Assembly: GCF_029892785.1 (NCBI RefSeq)
Contig: NZ_JARXXA010000010.1
Coordinates: forward strand, 107,864-171,863
DNA length: 64,000 bases
Direction: 5' to 3'
DNA from: Parabacteroides sp. PH5-46
GTDB taxonomy: Bacteria > Bacteroidota > Bacteroidia > Bacteroidales > Tannerellaceae
In this document: positions 50,604 to 60,072 of the stretch, piece after piece
Numbering within the stretch: the stretch's first letter is position 1
How the letters are laid out: every line of letters starts with the position of its first letter
The notes under the pieces: generated by a model
The model's input: only the letters and a program-made list of their open reading frames with translations
Told to the model about the DNA's origin: nothing
Databases searched by the model: none
Made by a program: the position numbers and the translations under genes

Positions 50604-53366
50604 ATGGAGAAAAAACGATTTATCGGATTGATGATTTTAGGAGTATTGCTACTACAATGTATTGGAAATAAGCTTTATGCACAGGAAGAAATAAGCGACT
50701 CCCCTATTACGCTCGACATGAAAGAAAGGCCATTGAAAGATGTACTGAAAGAGATTGAACAGCAGGCCGGGATCTATTTTTCATACGAATCGGCATTATT
50801 ACAAGGATTGCCCAAAGTATCCCTTACGGTAAAACTGGAACCTTTGGAGAGCTGTCTGAAACAATTGTTTCTTCCGCTTCCGATACTTTATCAGGTAAAT
50901 GGCCGGTACATTGTCCTGAAACGAAAGCCTAAGCAGGTAATTGTAAGCGGATTTGCAAGAGATAAAGCCTCATCGGAATCGCTAATTGGAGCTTCCGTAT
51001 ACGAAAAAGCGACCCGCAAGGGGACAGCTACAAACAATTATGGTTTTTTCAGCATAGCCCTGAATCCAGGAGATATAGACCTTACTGTATCTTATATCGG
51101 CTATAAAGGTAAGGTAATATCTTTCAAAGGCTTGGGAAATGACACCACCCTAACGGTTGACCTGGAATCTAGTATAGCTCTGAAGGAAGTAGTTGTAGTG
51201 GCTTCCGGCCTGGAAAGCCAACCAGTGCAAAGTCCGCATATGGGTAAATTGGAGATAAGCCAACAGACGATCCGGGCTACTCCGGTTATGTTTGGCGAAG
51301 CGGATATAATCAAGACATTACAACTGACTCCGGGTGTATCCGTAGGTACGGAAGGCTTTTCGGGAATGTACGTGAGAGGAGGAAGTGTTGATGAAAACCT
51401 GTTTCAGATAGATGGGAATCCTATTTACCAGGTAAGCCATGTCGGCGGTATATTTTCTGCTTTTAACTCAGAAGCTGTCCGTGGAATGGATTTTTATAAA
51501 GCCGGCTTTCCTGCCAGGTATGGAGGCCGGCTTTCTTCAGTTGTAGATATCCATACCAAGGAGGGGAACATGAAAGAATTTCATGGAAGTGCTACCGTCG
51601 GGCTTATTTCAGGAAGTGTAAGCCTGGAAGGGCCTATCGTTAAAGATCGTACTTCCTTTGCCGTAGCTCTGCGCCGTACGTGGCTCGATGTACTTACGGC
51701 TCCGGGCTTTGCCATTGCAAACAGCATAACCAAGAAAAACGGAGAAAAAAACAATGCCCGCTATGCGTTTCATGACTTGAACGTGAAATTGAATCACCAT
51801 TTTAATGACCGGAGCCGAATGTTTGTCAGCCTTTACAATGGGAATGACATATTAAAGGGCGGAAATGAATGGTTTAATGTAGGAGATGAAGACGCTTTCA
51901 AAGAAAAAAACGATGCCTCCCTGCGCTGGGGTAATCTGATGGCTACTGCCGGATGGACGTATGTATTCAATAATAAACTGTTCGGCAAACTATCGGGTGT
52001 TTATACCCAGTATCGCTCGTCGATGAAGCAATCACAAAGAAATACGAACAATGAAAAGGGAACGGAGGATTACGAAGAGTATTTTAAGGAAACATCCAGT
52101 GTAACAGGTATCATGGATGCCGGGCTTCGTACATCCTTTGATTATTTCCCCTCATCATCACACCATATACGCTTTGGGGGTGATTTGATGATGCATCGTT
52201 TTCGTCCCGAGCATAGCCAGACACGTTCCGTTTTCAACGACAAATCAAACAATGATGAAATAGGTGCCGTATTTGCCAACGAACTATTATGGGCAAAGGA
52301 GCTTTCAGCTTTTGCAGAAGATGACTGGACTCTATCGAAAGCTTTTCGTGCCAATGGCGGGATACGATACAGTATCTTCAATATTGATAGCAAAACCTAT
52401 ATGGGGCTAGAGCCTCGTTTGTCGCTTTGCTGGCTTATCAACAACGACCTAAGCCTGAAAACCTCGTATGCGCGTATGTATCAATATGTACATTTGGTGG
52501 CCAATAGCTATATGAACCTGCCCACCGATGCCTGGATGCCGGTAACAAAGCACCTCAAACCACTGATAAGCGACCAGGTATCCCTCGGCGCTTATTACAA
52601 CTGGAATAACTCATTGGGCAACTTCGATTTATCAATAGAAGGATACTACAAGAAAATGGACAATCTGTTGGAATATCGCGACGGCTACACTTTTCTGCCG
52701 AGTTTCAGCTCTTGGGAAGAAAAGATGGCTTCCGGAGAAGGAAGAGCCTACGGGGGTGAGTTTATGGTACAGAAGCAATCCGGCAAGTTGACAGGATGGG
52801 TAGGCTATACCCTTTCGTGGGCCGATCGCCAGTTTGACGACCTGAATGAGGGAAAACGCTTTCCGTCCAAGTACGACAATCGCCATAAGCTAAATATTGT
52901 GGCTATGTATAAAGTCTCCCCCAAAGTAGAGCTTTCGGCTGCCTGGTCGTACGCATCGGGTAATCGGGCGACATTGTCTCTGGAGAATTACCAAGGTATC
53001 GTTCCAACAAGCTACTATCAGGATTCCAGCAAGGAACGGTATTATAGTTATGAAGAATTAGACTATTACGGCGAAAGAAATAATTATCAACTACCTGCTT
53101 ACCACAGGCTTGATTTGGGCATAAACATATACCGCCCCAAGAAAAGCGGAAGGATGGGAATCTGGAATATCAGTATATATAATGTCTACAGCCGGATGAA
53201 TCCGTTTATGATTTACAAGTCTGACAAAAAAGTCCCGAACCCCAATTACACCGCCCCGTCAGAGCCGAATAGCGGGTATATAGATCCATACAAATACGTC
53301 CCTTGTTTTAAAACGATAGGTATCATGCCCATTATTCCCTCTGTATCTTACACCTACAAATTTTGA
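50604..53366 (+). CDS. TonB-dependent receptor with STN and carboxypeptidase-like domains
   Basis: A 920-residue receptor: signal peptide to KLYA, STN secretin/TonB short N-terminal domain (about 35-112, LKDVLKEIEQQAGIYFSY), a carboxypeptidase-regulatory-like domain (about 113-200), plug (about 215-320, VRGGSVDENLFQIDG, GGRLSSVVDI) and barrel. STN domains often signal to anti-sigma factors, yet no sigma/FecR pair is adjacent. The gene downstream encodes a DUF4249 lipoprotein; this pair is common in Bacteroidota and probably replaces SusCD in uptake of a non-glycan substrate. Confidence 0.9.
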   Translation: MEKKRFIGLMILGVLLLQCIGNKLYAQEEISDSPITLDMKERPLKDVLKEIEQQAGIYFSYESALLQGLPKVSLTVKLEPLESCLKQLFLPLPILYQVNGRYIVLKRKPKQVIVSGFARDKASSESLIGASVYEKATRKGTATNNYGFFSIALNPGDIDLTVSYIGYKGKVISFKGLGNDTTLTVDLESSIALKEVVVVASGLESQPVQSPHMGKLEISQQTIRATPVMFGEADIIKTLQLTPGVSVGTEGFSGMYVRGGSVDENLFQIDGNPIYQVSHVGGIFSAFNSEAVRGMDFYKAGFPARYGGRLSSVVDIHTKEGNMKEFHGSATVGLISGSVSLEGPIVKDRTSFAVALRRTWLDVLTAPGFAIANSITKKNGEKNNARYAFHDLNVKLNHHFNDRSRMFVSLYNGNDILKGGNEWFNVGDEDAFKEKNDASLRWGNLMATAGWTYVFNNKLFGKLSGVYTQYRSSMKQSQRNTNNEKGTEDYEEYFKETSSVTGIMDAGLRTSFDYFPSSSHHIRFGGDLMMHRFRPEHSQTRSVFNDKSNNDEIGAVFANELLWAKELSAFAEDDWTLSKAFRANGGIRYSIFNIDSKTYMGLEPRLSLCWLINNDLSLKTSYARMYQYVHLVANSYMNLPTDAWMPVTKHLKPLISDQVSLGAYYNWNNSLGNFDLSIEGYYKKMDNLLEYRDGYTFLPSFSSWEEKMASGEGRAYGGEFMVQKQSGKLTGWVGYTLSWADRQFDDLNEGKRFPSKYDNRHKLNIVAMYKVSPKVELSAAWSYASGNRATLSLENYQGIVPTSYYQDSSKERYYSYEELDYYGERNNYQLPAYHRLDLGINIYRPKKSGRMGIWNISIYNVYSRMNPFMIYKSDKKVPNPNYTAPSEPNSGYIDPYKYVPCFKTIGIMPIIPSVSYTYKF

Positions 53367-53383
53367 TATAAAACAAAACGACC

Positions 53384-54427
53384 ATGAAGTCAGATAAAAT
53401 TATACTTTTCATTCTTTTTACTTTCCTATCTCTTTCTTGTACGAAAGAAATAGATTTGGAGCATCTACGGCCCGAAGCTAAACTAGTGCTCAATAGTGTT
53501 GTCTTTAGCGGAGATTCCGTAAAGGTGTACCTTTCCAGGACCTGGTTCTACACAGATAATTACCCCGATGTTGACATAACAGATGCCAACGTAAAACTAT
53601 ATGTTAATGGAGAATTTAAAGACCAATTGATATGGAAGGAACAAGTAAATGAAGACTGGTATTCCAATTATTACAAAACAAATACCGGATTTTACATATC
53701 GCATTACCAACCTGTAGCCGGTGATCATATCAGAATAACAGCTGAAGCGGAAGGATTTAAAGCAGTATCTACCGAAGACCGTATACTTGTAAATTCATAC
53801 TTAAAAGACCTCAAAGCGATAAACACTAAACATGTAGAAAACTACGGAGTGTATAATACGGTGGAGTTGCAGGTAACAATCAAAGACGATCCGAATATGA
53901 AAAATTACTACCTTATCAATTTTGAAAAGAGATATCCTGTCTTTGAATATGATCCCGAAACATATGAAGCTATATTTACCGGTGAATACAAATGGGCGGA
54001 TTTTAACAGTCTGGATTATTCAAAGGACCCTCTGTTTACAAGTCATATTTCGGCGCTGGAAGAGATGTTGGGATATGATTGGCTATCCGGTGAATACGGA
54101 CGGGTATTTTCTGATGACCTTATAAACGGAAAAGAATACACTATCAAACTAAGTCCTCGATACTACTATGATCCTTACCCTAATTATCCGGATTCAATCT
54201 CCCCCGCTTTATATAAAGTAAACCTATATGCCATATCCGAAAATCTTTACCGTTATTTGAAAGCTATAATAGAGATAAAAGACGGAGGAGGGCTAGATGA
54301 ACACCTGGCCGATGTAGGCTTGGCCGAACCTGTTCGCATATTCAGTAATATCGAAGGGGGAGTAGGAATTATGGGGACAGCGAATGGTGATTCTCTGATA
54401 GTAGAAGAGCCTACCCCGGAAGAGTAG
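53384..54427 (+). CDS. DUF4249 lipoprotein
   Basis: A 347-residue lipoprotein with lipobox LSLSC20. The start of the mature protein, EIDLEHLRPEAKLVLNS, and DADV-KLYVNGE are typical of DUF4249, a beta-rich partner of STN-type receptors. It begins 17 nt after the receptor gene, forming an operon. It is probably the outer-leaflet lid or substrate-binding part of that receptor. Confidence 0.83.
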   Translation: MKSDKIILFILFTFLSLSCTKEIDLEHLRPEAKLVLNSVVFSGDSVKVYLSRTWFYTDNYPDVDITDANVKLYVNGEFKDQLIWKEQVNEDWYSNYYKTNTGFYISHYQPVAGDHIRITAEAEGFKAVSTEDRILVNSYLKDLKAINTKHVENYGVYNTVELQVTIKDDPNMKNYYLINFEKRYPVFEYDPETYEAIFTGEYKWADFNSLDYSKDPLFTSHISALEEMLGYDWLSGEYGRVFSDDLINGKEYTIKLSPRYYYDPYPNYPDSISPALYKVNLYAISENLYRYLKAIIEIKDGGGLDEHLADVGLAEPVRIFSNIEGGVGIMGTANGDSLIVEEPTPEE

Positions 54428-54454
54428 GCTCTTTCAACTTTCAATTTTATAAAT

Positions 54455-55591
54455 TTACTGCTGAACAGTAAATTTGTAGATGCACTGGCTCTTGTATTTT
54501 TCACCCGGACGGAGCACTGTGCTGGGAAAGTCCGGAGTGTTTGGGCTGTTGGGATAGTGTTGGGTTTCCAAACAGAAAGCACCTCTGTGGGGATAAACAA
54601 CACCATGCTTGCCTTTATCGGCACCTGTCATAAAGTTACCTGTGTAGAACTGGATACCCGGTTCATTGGTATACACTTCCAGAGCAATGCCACTGGTTAA
54701 CGATACGGCTTTTGCCGCCAAGGTATTGATATCACAGTTTGTATTCAACACCCAGTTATGGTCATACCCACGGCCTTTCTGCATTTGTTCAAACGAATCG
54801 TCTATCTGAGCGCCGATCGCTATTGGCATACGCAGATCCAGCGGTGTACCTTCTACCGGAGCAATACCTGTCGGAATCAACGAACCATCTACCGGGGTAT
54901 AATTATCGGCATTAATTATAATCTGTTGATCCAGGATTTTAGAACCGGCTACACCAGAGAGGTTAAAGTAGCTGTGATTCGTCAGATTCACGATTGTAGG
55001 CTTATCTGTTGTAGCTTCATACAGGATATCAATCGCATTGTTGTCTGTCAGGGTATATGTAACCTTGATGTTCAAGTTACCGGGGAATCCGGCCTCACCA
55101 TCCTGAGACAGATAAACCAATTCCAGCGTCTGATCGTTTGTTTGCTTAGCATCCCAGATACGGGTATGATAGCCTTTTGGCCCACCATGTAAGCAGTTTC
55201 TGCTATCATTTTTCGGAAGTGTGTACTCCACATCATCCAGCGTAAAGCTGGCATTTGCGATACGGTTGCCATAACGACCGATCAATGCACCATAATTCCC
55301 ATCAATAGACAGATAGTCGGATATATTATCATACCCTAATACAACGTCTGTCAGTTTCCCGTTCTTATCGGGCACCATCATAGAAACCAGGCGGCCTCCA
55401 TAATTGGTAATACAGGCTTCTACGCCATTCTTATTTTTCAACACATACAAGTCGGTCGTTTTCCCATCTGCAGTTGTTGAAACAAAATCTGCCTTTTTCA
55501 GGCCAGACACAGTAAGCTCTTCTGTTGCTTTTTTTTCGCCGCATGACAATAACATACACATTGCCAACGCTGCAAGGCTTAGTCTTTTCAT
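54455..55591 (-). CDS. galM: aldose 1-epimerase, lipoprotein form
   Basis: A 378-residue mutarotase with lipobox MLLSC17, so located in the periplasm or outer membrane. Motifs include GRYGNRIANASF, NCLHGGPKGYHTR, the catalytic-His block NHSYFNLSG (about 207) and CLETQHYPNSPN with the catalytic Glu (about 337). It interconverts alpha and beta anomers of aldoses, serving external glycan breakdown. It follows the GH140-like gene by 75 nt and has its own TATATTTG box. Confidence 0.92.
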   Translation of the reverse strand: MKRLSLAALAMCMLLSCGEKKATEELTVSGLKKADFVSTTADGKTTDLYVLKNKNGVEACITNYGGRLVSMMVPDKNGKLTDVVLGYDNISDYLSIDGNYGALIGRYGNRIANASFTLDDVEYTLPKNDSRNCLHGGPKGYHTRIWDAKQTNDQTLELVYLSQDGEAGFPGNLNIKVTYTLTDNNAIDILYEATTDKPTIVNLTNHSYFNLSGVAGSKILDQQIIINADNYTPVDGSLIPTGIAPVEGTPLDLRMPIAIGAQIDDSFEQMQKGRGYDHNWVLNTNCDINTLAAKAVSLTSGIALEVYTNEPGIQFYTGNFMTGADKGKHGVVYPHRGAFCLETQHYPNSPNTPDFPSTVLRPGEKYKSQCIYKFTVQQ

Positions 55592-55623
55592 ATGATTTGC
55601 TTTTCTTGTAAATAAATTATCGG

Positions 55624-55631
55624 CAAATATA
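55624..55631 (-). promoter_or_regulatory. -7 box of the aldose epimerase gene
   Basis: The minus strand reads TATATTTG, 33 nt before the ATG at 55591. No well-spaced TTG. Confidence 0.5.
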
Positions 55632-55666
55632 CACTTTTATCAAAAAAGTATGATACAATAAGTCGT

Positions 55667-57040
55667 TTATTCCCTGACGATCAAAATCCAATCATTGCCC
55701 CTGCCGGAAGAAGGAGGTATTATTTTATGCTCCACACCACGGCTCAATCTGCCGGAGGAAGTTAGTTCCCCTGTGCGGGGATTCAACCATTCCTGCTGCA
55801 GTTCTTGCTTTTTTGACACTTCGTTTATGTCTATCGTGGCGTTTTCGCCATTGGGAAAATAAACCAATGCATAGCCATCTCCACGAAGGGCTACTATTTT
55901 GTGATCAAAAGATGTATTCTCCGAAACAATCATCTCATTGGCCGGTACTCTGTTTTCCCAGTCAAAACGCTCCATCAGGCGCCGGGCATGAATAAGGTCA
56001 TAAGCTCCCGCTAAATCCAAAGACGATTCCCAATCTCCGCGTGCCAGTCCTACGGCTTCTCTTTCTGCTGTTTTAAATTGCCAGATATCATGGCATCCGT
56101 ATGTATGCCCAAAGGCTCCCGACAAGAGGCTCCAGTACATAGCCTGACGCACATCTACATCATCAAACCAGCCCAATGAGTCTGGCTTCCAGCATACGGG
56201 ATGATTCTCGTAACGGGGTTCGCCATCTATGCAAGGTTTTACCGGGAATCGGTTGTAATCTTTCACAAGTATCCGCTCATATACCTCGTAGTTTCGCTGG
56301 CAATGACCAGTCTGGCTCATATTAAAGTCCAGCCAGGTATTGTTATGAAACCACTGTCCGGAGGTATTCTCACCCAGCGGATGGAAGGTCATCAAGTGGT
56401 TTTTGTCTTTGCTTTTTATTCCTTTCGCCAAGGCATCCCATATAGGGTAATTGCCATCGCCTCCCCAGCGGTCACCTCCATTAATCCAGATTATATTCTT
56501 AAAATGTTTATAGCGATTACCCAACCAGGCTCCATAGGCTTGCGCATAGGCCGGATTGAATATTTCGGGACCAACGCCCCATTCCTTATCTACCTTATCC
56601 CCCCAGGTTGGCAGCAGGCCAATATACAAGCCCTTTGCTTCGGCCATTCTGATAACCTTATCTACCCACTTAAAGTAAAGTTCGTTAGGTACAACTTCGC
56701 GAATGTCTTTCAGCGGTGTATCTCCATATCTGTTCGGCACATTCAGGCCATCCAGTTCAGCCAATATCACGGCTTGTATCACGGTAAATCCCTTTGCTCG
56801 CCGGTTTTCCAGATACGCTTCCACTTCCTGCTCATTCAGGCGGTGGAACAATTCCCAGGCTGTATCGCCCAGATAGAAAAAGGGTGTGCCATCCTTATGC
56901 TGTAAATACCGACCGTTTTCCGACACTTGTAATTTTCCGTGAAGCATATCAACGGACAAACCTCTCCACTTGTCTTCTTGTGCCTGAAGGCTCAATAGAC
57001 TCCACACAAACAGCAACAATACAGCGATGTAACGTTTCAT
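55667..57040 (-). CDS. GH140-like glycoside hydrolase (DUF4038)
   Basis: A 457-residue secreted protein with signal peptide ending SLQA. The N-terminal DUF4038 barrel starts LQHKDGTPFFYLGDTAWELFHRL. It has the putative acid/base Asp region INGGDRW (about 187) and the putative nucleophile Glu region CIDGEPRYENHP (about 280). A small C-terminal beta domain follows (from about 365). The founding GH140 member cleaves apiose of rhamnogalacturonan II. Exact specificity is unknown. It lies 12 nt after the antiporter gene. Confidence 0.85.
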   Translation of the reverse strand: MKRYIAVLLLFVWSLLSLQAQEDKWRGLSVDMLHGKLQVSENGRYLQHKDGTPFFYLGDTAWELFHRLNEQEVEAYLENRRAKGFTVIQAVILAELDGLNVPNRYGDTPLKDIREVVPNELYFKWVDKVIRMAEAKGLYIGLLPTWGDKVDKEWGVGPEIFNPAYAQAYGAWLGNRYKHFKNIIWINGGDRWGGDGNYPIWDALAKGIKSKDKNHLMTFHPLGENTSGQWFHNNTWLDFNMSQTGHCQRNYEVYERILVKDYNRFPVKPCIDGEPRYENHPVCWKPDSLGWFDDVDVRQAMYWSLLSGAFGHTYGCHDIWQFKTAEREAVGLARGDWESSLDLAGAYDLIHARRLMERFDWENRVPANEMIVSENTSFDHKIVALRGDGYALVYFPNGENATIDINEVSKKQELQQEWLNPRTGELTSSGRLSRGVEHKIIPPSSGRGNDWILIVRE

Positions 57041-57052
57041 AACATGATTGAT

Positions 57053-59344
57053 TTATTTATTAAGTATAAGTGTAGACGGCATCCGCTGCAAGGCTTTCTT
57101 GCGATGTTCGGACACATCATTCCAGGTATGATAGCTAATTAACATAAAATTGTATCCGTCAAACAGTTCCGGACTCAGGTCTTTATCCGGCAAAATCCGG
57201 CTGTGCTTAACGGTTCCGGCAAATTCGTCGAAGGCTTCTTTTATCTTTTCAACGCCGGGCGTAGTAGAACTTGTTTTATTTACAAGGCTGATGTTGCTTA
57301 AGGCAGCCTGCTGCAAGGTTCTGGCATAATTCAGAAGGAATAGATCTTCTTCGGAAGCTACGATTAATAGTGTGTTCGTTGCCTTGGTAAAGTCGCGGTT
57401 AATAAAAACACCTACCGCACACTTGCTTTGCTCGATAAATATCTTTGTTTTGTCCTTCAGCAGAGCTCCGGGATAAAACCAGGACTCCGGCGCCTTAAAC
57501 TTGCGCAGATACTTGTTATACACAAAAGCTCTGAAGCGGTTCACCGCTACGTCTGCCGGTAAATTGCTTAATGAGATCCCCGCCCCCACCAGCAGGAAGT
57601 CATATCCTCCTTCATTTACTATGTTTACAATGTCCTGTTCGGCATTGTAAGATACTTCATAACGGGTTTTTATCGGTATACCCAATTTCTGGGCTTCATA
57701 GAGAATGGGGCCAAAACTTACCTCTTCAAAATTATCGGTATGCAAGGGGTTCACATCCGATCCTACTGTCAGGTGCAGAGCGGTTATCTCTAGCTTGTCT
57801 TTCCCTTTGGAAAACATCTGATAGGCTGCATTCAGCATGGTTTGTCCGCTACTTGCCCGGCCAAAAGAGAGTAATACCTTGAAAACGCTCTCCTGCGATT
57901 GACGTATCTTTTCTTGTAAAAGCCTGTCGCGCTTACGGTAACAAAAGCGAATAAATGAGATCAAAGGTGTAGTCATAAAGGTAGTGACCAATGTCATCAA
58001 CACAAGCATCACAAAGACGGGAGGAGTAAGTATCCCCATCTCGTAACCGATTGTCAGGACTACCAACTCCATCAATCCCCGCGTATTCATCAGGGCTCCG
58101 ATATACAAGCTGTTCTTAACACTTTCGCCCACAAAACGGGCAGAGAAATAGGCTCCACCGAATTTACCGACAATAGCCACCAATGTTATGATCGCGCAGG
58201 TAAGCCACAACTCAGGCGTATTCAACAAACCGATCTCTGTCCGCAGACCGGTAGACACAAAGAAAAGGGGCAGAAATAGCGATAAAGAAACATCTTCCAC
58301 CTTTTCTGTCATGATCTTTCTGAACTTCAGATTGCTGGGCATCACAACACCCGCGATAAAGGCGCCAAACAAGGAGTGAAGCCCCAGTATTTCCGTCAGA
58401 TAAGACGAAAGAATCAGAATCAGAAACATTAATGCCACAAGGCCTTTATCAATCACCTCCTTGTTGTGATAAATATGTCCTACCATCCGGAGAAACGGAC
58501 GGATCACAAAGAACATCAGCAAGATATACACCCCCGAGAAAAGGATGTTATAAAAAGCACTCAGCATGGTTCCGGCCTGGGCTATCGCAACAACAACAGC
58601 CAGCAAACACCAGGCCGTAATATCTCCATTCGCCGCACTGGCAACCGTAATTGTACCTAAATGGGTTTTGGTAAGTCCTTTTTCCTGTATAATACGTGCC
58701 AGTACCGGAAAGGCCGTAATACTCATGGCGATTCCGATAAACAAAGCAAACGAAATGAAAGGAGTTGTATTTTCGGCGTATTTATTGTAGATAAAGTAGG
58801 CGGTCAGCATACCAAAGAAAAACGGGACAATCGTACTGGTATGGCTAATCAGTATCGTTTCTTTCAGCTTTTTCCGCACCTCGGTAATATCCAACTCCAT
58901 ACCGATGGAGAACATAAAAAGGATCAACCCGAACTGACTCAGTATATTGATATTTGCTAATGATTCTATCGGAAAAAGGAAAGAGGACACATCGGGTGCC
59001 AGATGTCCCAGAATAGAAGGTCCCAAAACGATACCGGCCAATATTTCGCCGATAACCGTAGGCTGTCCCATCTTGAGAAATAACCAACCAAACAAACGGC
59101 AAGCAAGCAGGATGACAATAATCTGAAGTAAAAGAATGCCTATCGGTGAAGTAATATGCTCGACAAGTAGTTTCCAAAAAACCGCAAAGCCCTCCTCCAG
59201 ATTGTCTGGAGCATCCCCTAATGTTGTGACACCTTCCAACTGTCGACTCTCGCCTTGTTTGACAATAAAATACATCAATGAACCAAACACAAGAATCATC
59301 ATCAGGTAAAAAGCTATGCTTTTAGTTCCTTTACTCATCCGCAA
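57053..59344 (-). CDS. cation/proton antiporter (CPA2) with C-terminal USP-like domain
   Basis: A 763-residue membrane protein starting MRMSKGTKS or, two codons later, MSKGTKS. A single N-terminal helix (about 8-27) precedes the antiporter core of about 12 helices (about 65-455), which has GEILAGIVLGPSILG and FGLILFMFSIGMELD as in KefB/NhaS3-type exchangers. The soluble region (about 490-763) resembles universal-stress-protein domains. It probably exchanges Na+ or K+ for H+ at the inner membrane. It heads a unit with the GH140-like gene. Confidence 0.9.
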   Translation of the reverse strand: MRMSKGTKSIAFYLMMILVFGSLMYFIVKQGESRQLEGVTTLGDAPDNLEEGFAVFWKLLVEHITSPIGILLLQIIVILLACRLFGWLFLKMGQPTVIGEILAGIVLGPSILGHLAPDVSSFLFPIESLANINILSQFGLILFMFSIGMELDITEVRKKLKETILISHTSTIVPFFFGMLTAYFIYNKYAENTTPFISFALFIGIAMSITAFPVLARIIQEKGLTKTHLGTITVASAANGDITAWCLLAVVVAIAQAGTMLSAFYNILFSGVYILLMFFVIRPFLRMVGHIYHNKEVIDKGLVALMFLILILSSYLTEILGLHSLFGAFIAGVVMPSNLKFRKIMTEKVEDVSLSLFLPLFFVSTGLRTEIGLLNTPELWLTCAIITLVAIVGKFGGAYFSARFVGESVKNSLYIGALMNTRGLMELVVLTIGYEMGILTPPVFVMLVLMTLVTTFMTTPLISFIRFCYRKRDRLLQEKIRQSQESVFKVLLSFGRASSGQTMLNAAYQMFSKGKDKLEITALHLTVGSDVNPLHTDNFEEVSFGPILYEAQKLGIPIKTRYEVSYNAEQDIVNIVNEGGYDFLLVGAGISLSNLPADVAVNRFRAFVYNKYLRKFKAPESWFYPGALLKDKTKIFIEQSKCAVGVFINRDFTKATNTLLIVASEEDLFLLNYARTLQQAALSNISLVNKTSSTTPGVEKIKEAFDEFAGTVKHSRILPDKDLSPELFDGYNFMLISYHTWNDVSEHRKKALQRMPSTLILNK

Positions 59345-59356
59345 TGAGGTTTACGG

Positions 59357-59364
59357 CAAAGATA
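59357..59364 (-). promoter_or_regulatory. -7 box of the antiporter gene
   Basis: The minus strand reads TATCTTTG, 13 nt before the ATG at 59344, giving a very short leader. Confidence 0.5.
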
Positions 59365-59592
59365 GCGACAACTAACGAAAAATACTCCATATTTTCAAAC
59401 AAATTTACAAAAAAAGAGGTGTGTCTTTTTGATGTTAAATTACCTTATATTACTACATAATTTTACATATCAACACTTTCAGATAACACAGCTTTCAATC
59501 AAAAACGAAGAAAAATTCAAAAATAAAACTTACTTTAACAAATTGTCGGCATATTTTAACGGATTTTCAGAAAAATCACTGATTTTCCGAAA
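59365..59592. other. A/T-rich intergenic DNA without a gene
   Basis: Between the antiporter promoter and array E. Short open frames exist but lack coding character. Only A/T-rich sequence and a small dyad, GATTTTCAGAAAAATC, are seen. Confidence 0.5.
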
Positions 59593-59672
59593 TTCATTTG
59601 AATGTTTTCCTGCTTTCATTTGGATGATTGAACAAAGACATTCAAATGATTTCGGGAATTCATCCAAATGAT
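59593..59672. repeat. 22-bp-period palindrome array E (4 units)
   Basis: Units at 59595 CATTTGAATG, 59617 CATTTGGATG, 59639 CATTCAAATG and 59661 CATCCAAATG are exactly 22 bp apart. Units 3 and 4 are the exact reverse complements of units 1 and 2, in that order. Confidence 0.9.
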
Positions 59673-59918
59673 TTTTTAACTATTTCGGCCAAATAAAAAT
59701 CGAGTGGCAGAAATATGCAACCCAAAACACTTTTTAACGCAAAAACCACTCCAAAAAGCCATTCTTTTTGAGATAACAAAAAGACAGGTTTGGAATGAAG
59801 AATGTAGAATGATGAACAAAGAACACCAAAAGAGCGTACTGCGTGTTCCGTTCTGCGTACTGCAGCTTGCAAAACGACAAAGCCAAACTATTAAATAAAC
59901 GCCCTCTTTACAAGCAAA

Positions 59919-59954
59919 CCCTGCTTCAGCTTCAAATACGGCTTGCAAGCAGGG
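59919..59954. other. hairpin upstream of the recombinase promoter
   Basis: CCCTGCTT pairs with AAGCAGGG (8 bp) around a 20-nt loop. It lies about 25 nt before the -33 element of the recombinase gene. Role unknown; the surrounding 59673-60000 holds no gene. Confidence 0.4.
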
Positions 59955-59976
59955 GGTAAATTAACATTTTGACAAT

Positions 59977-60008
59977 TTGTGTTTTTTAGTGTTTTTTTTA
60001 TACTTTTG
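59977..60008 (+). promoter_or_regulatory. -33/-7 promoter of the tyrosine recombinase gene
   Basis: TTG (59977-59979), 21 nt, and TACTTTTG (60001-60008). The leader to the ATG at 60073 is about 57 nt. Confidence 0.6.
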
Positions 60009-60072
60009 CTGCCGTATTCAAAGACTAATCCTTTGTGGACTAATATTTTTTTAACCTTAAAAGAAAGATAAG

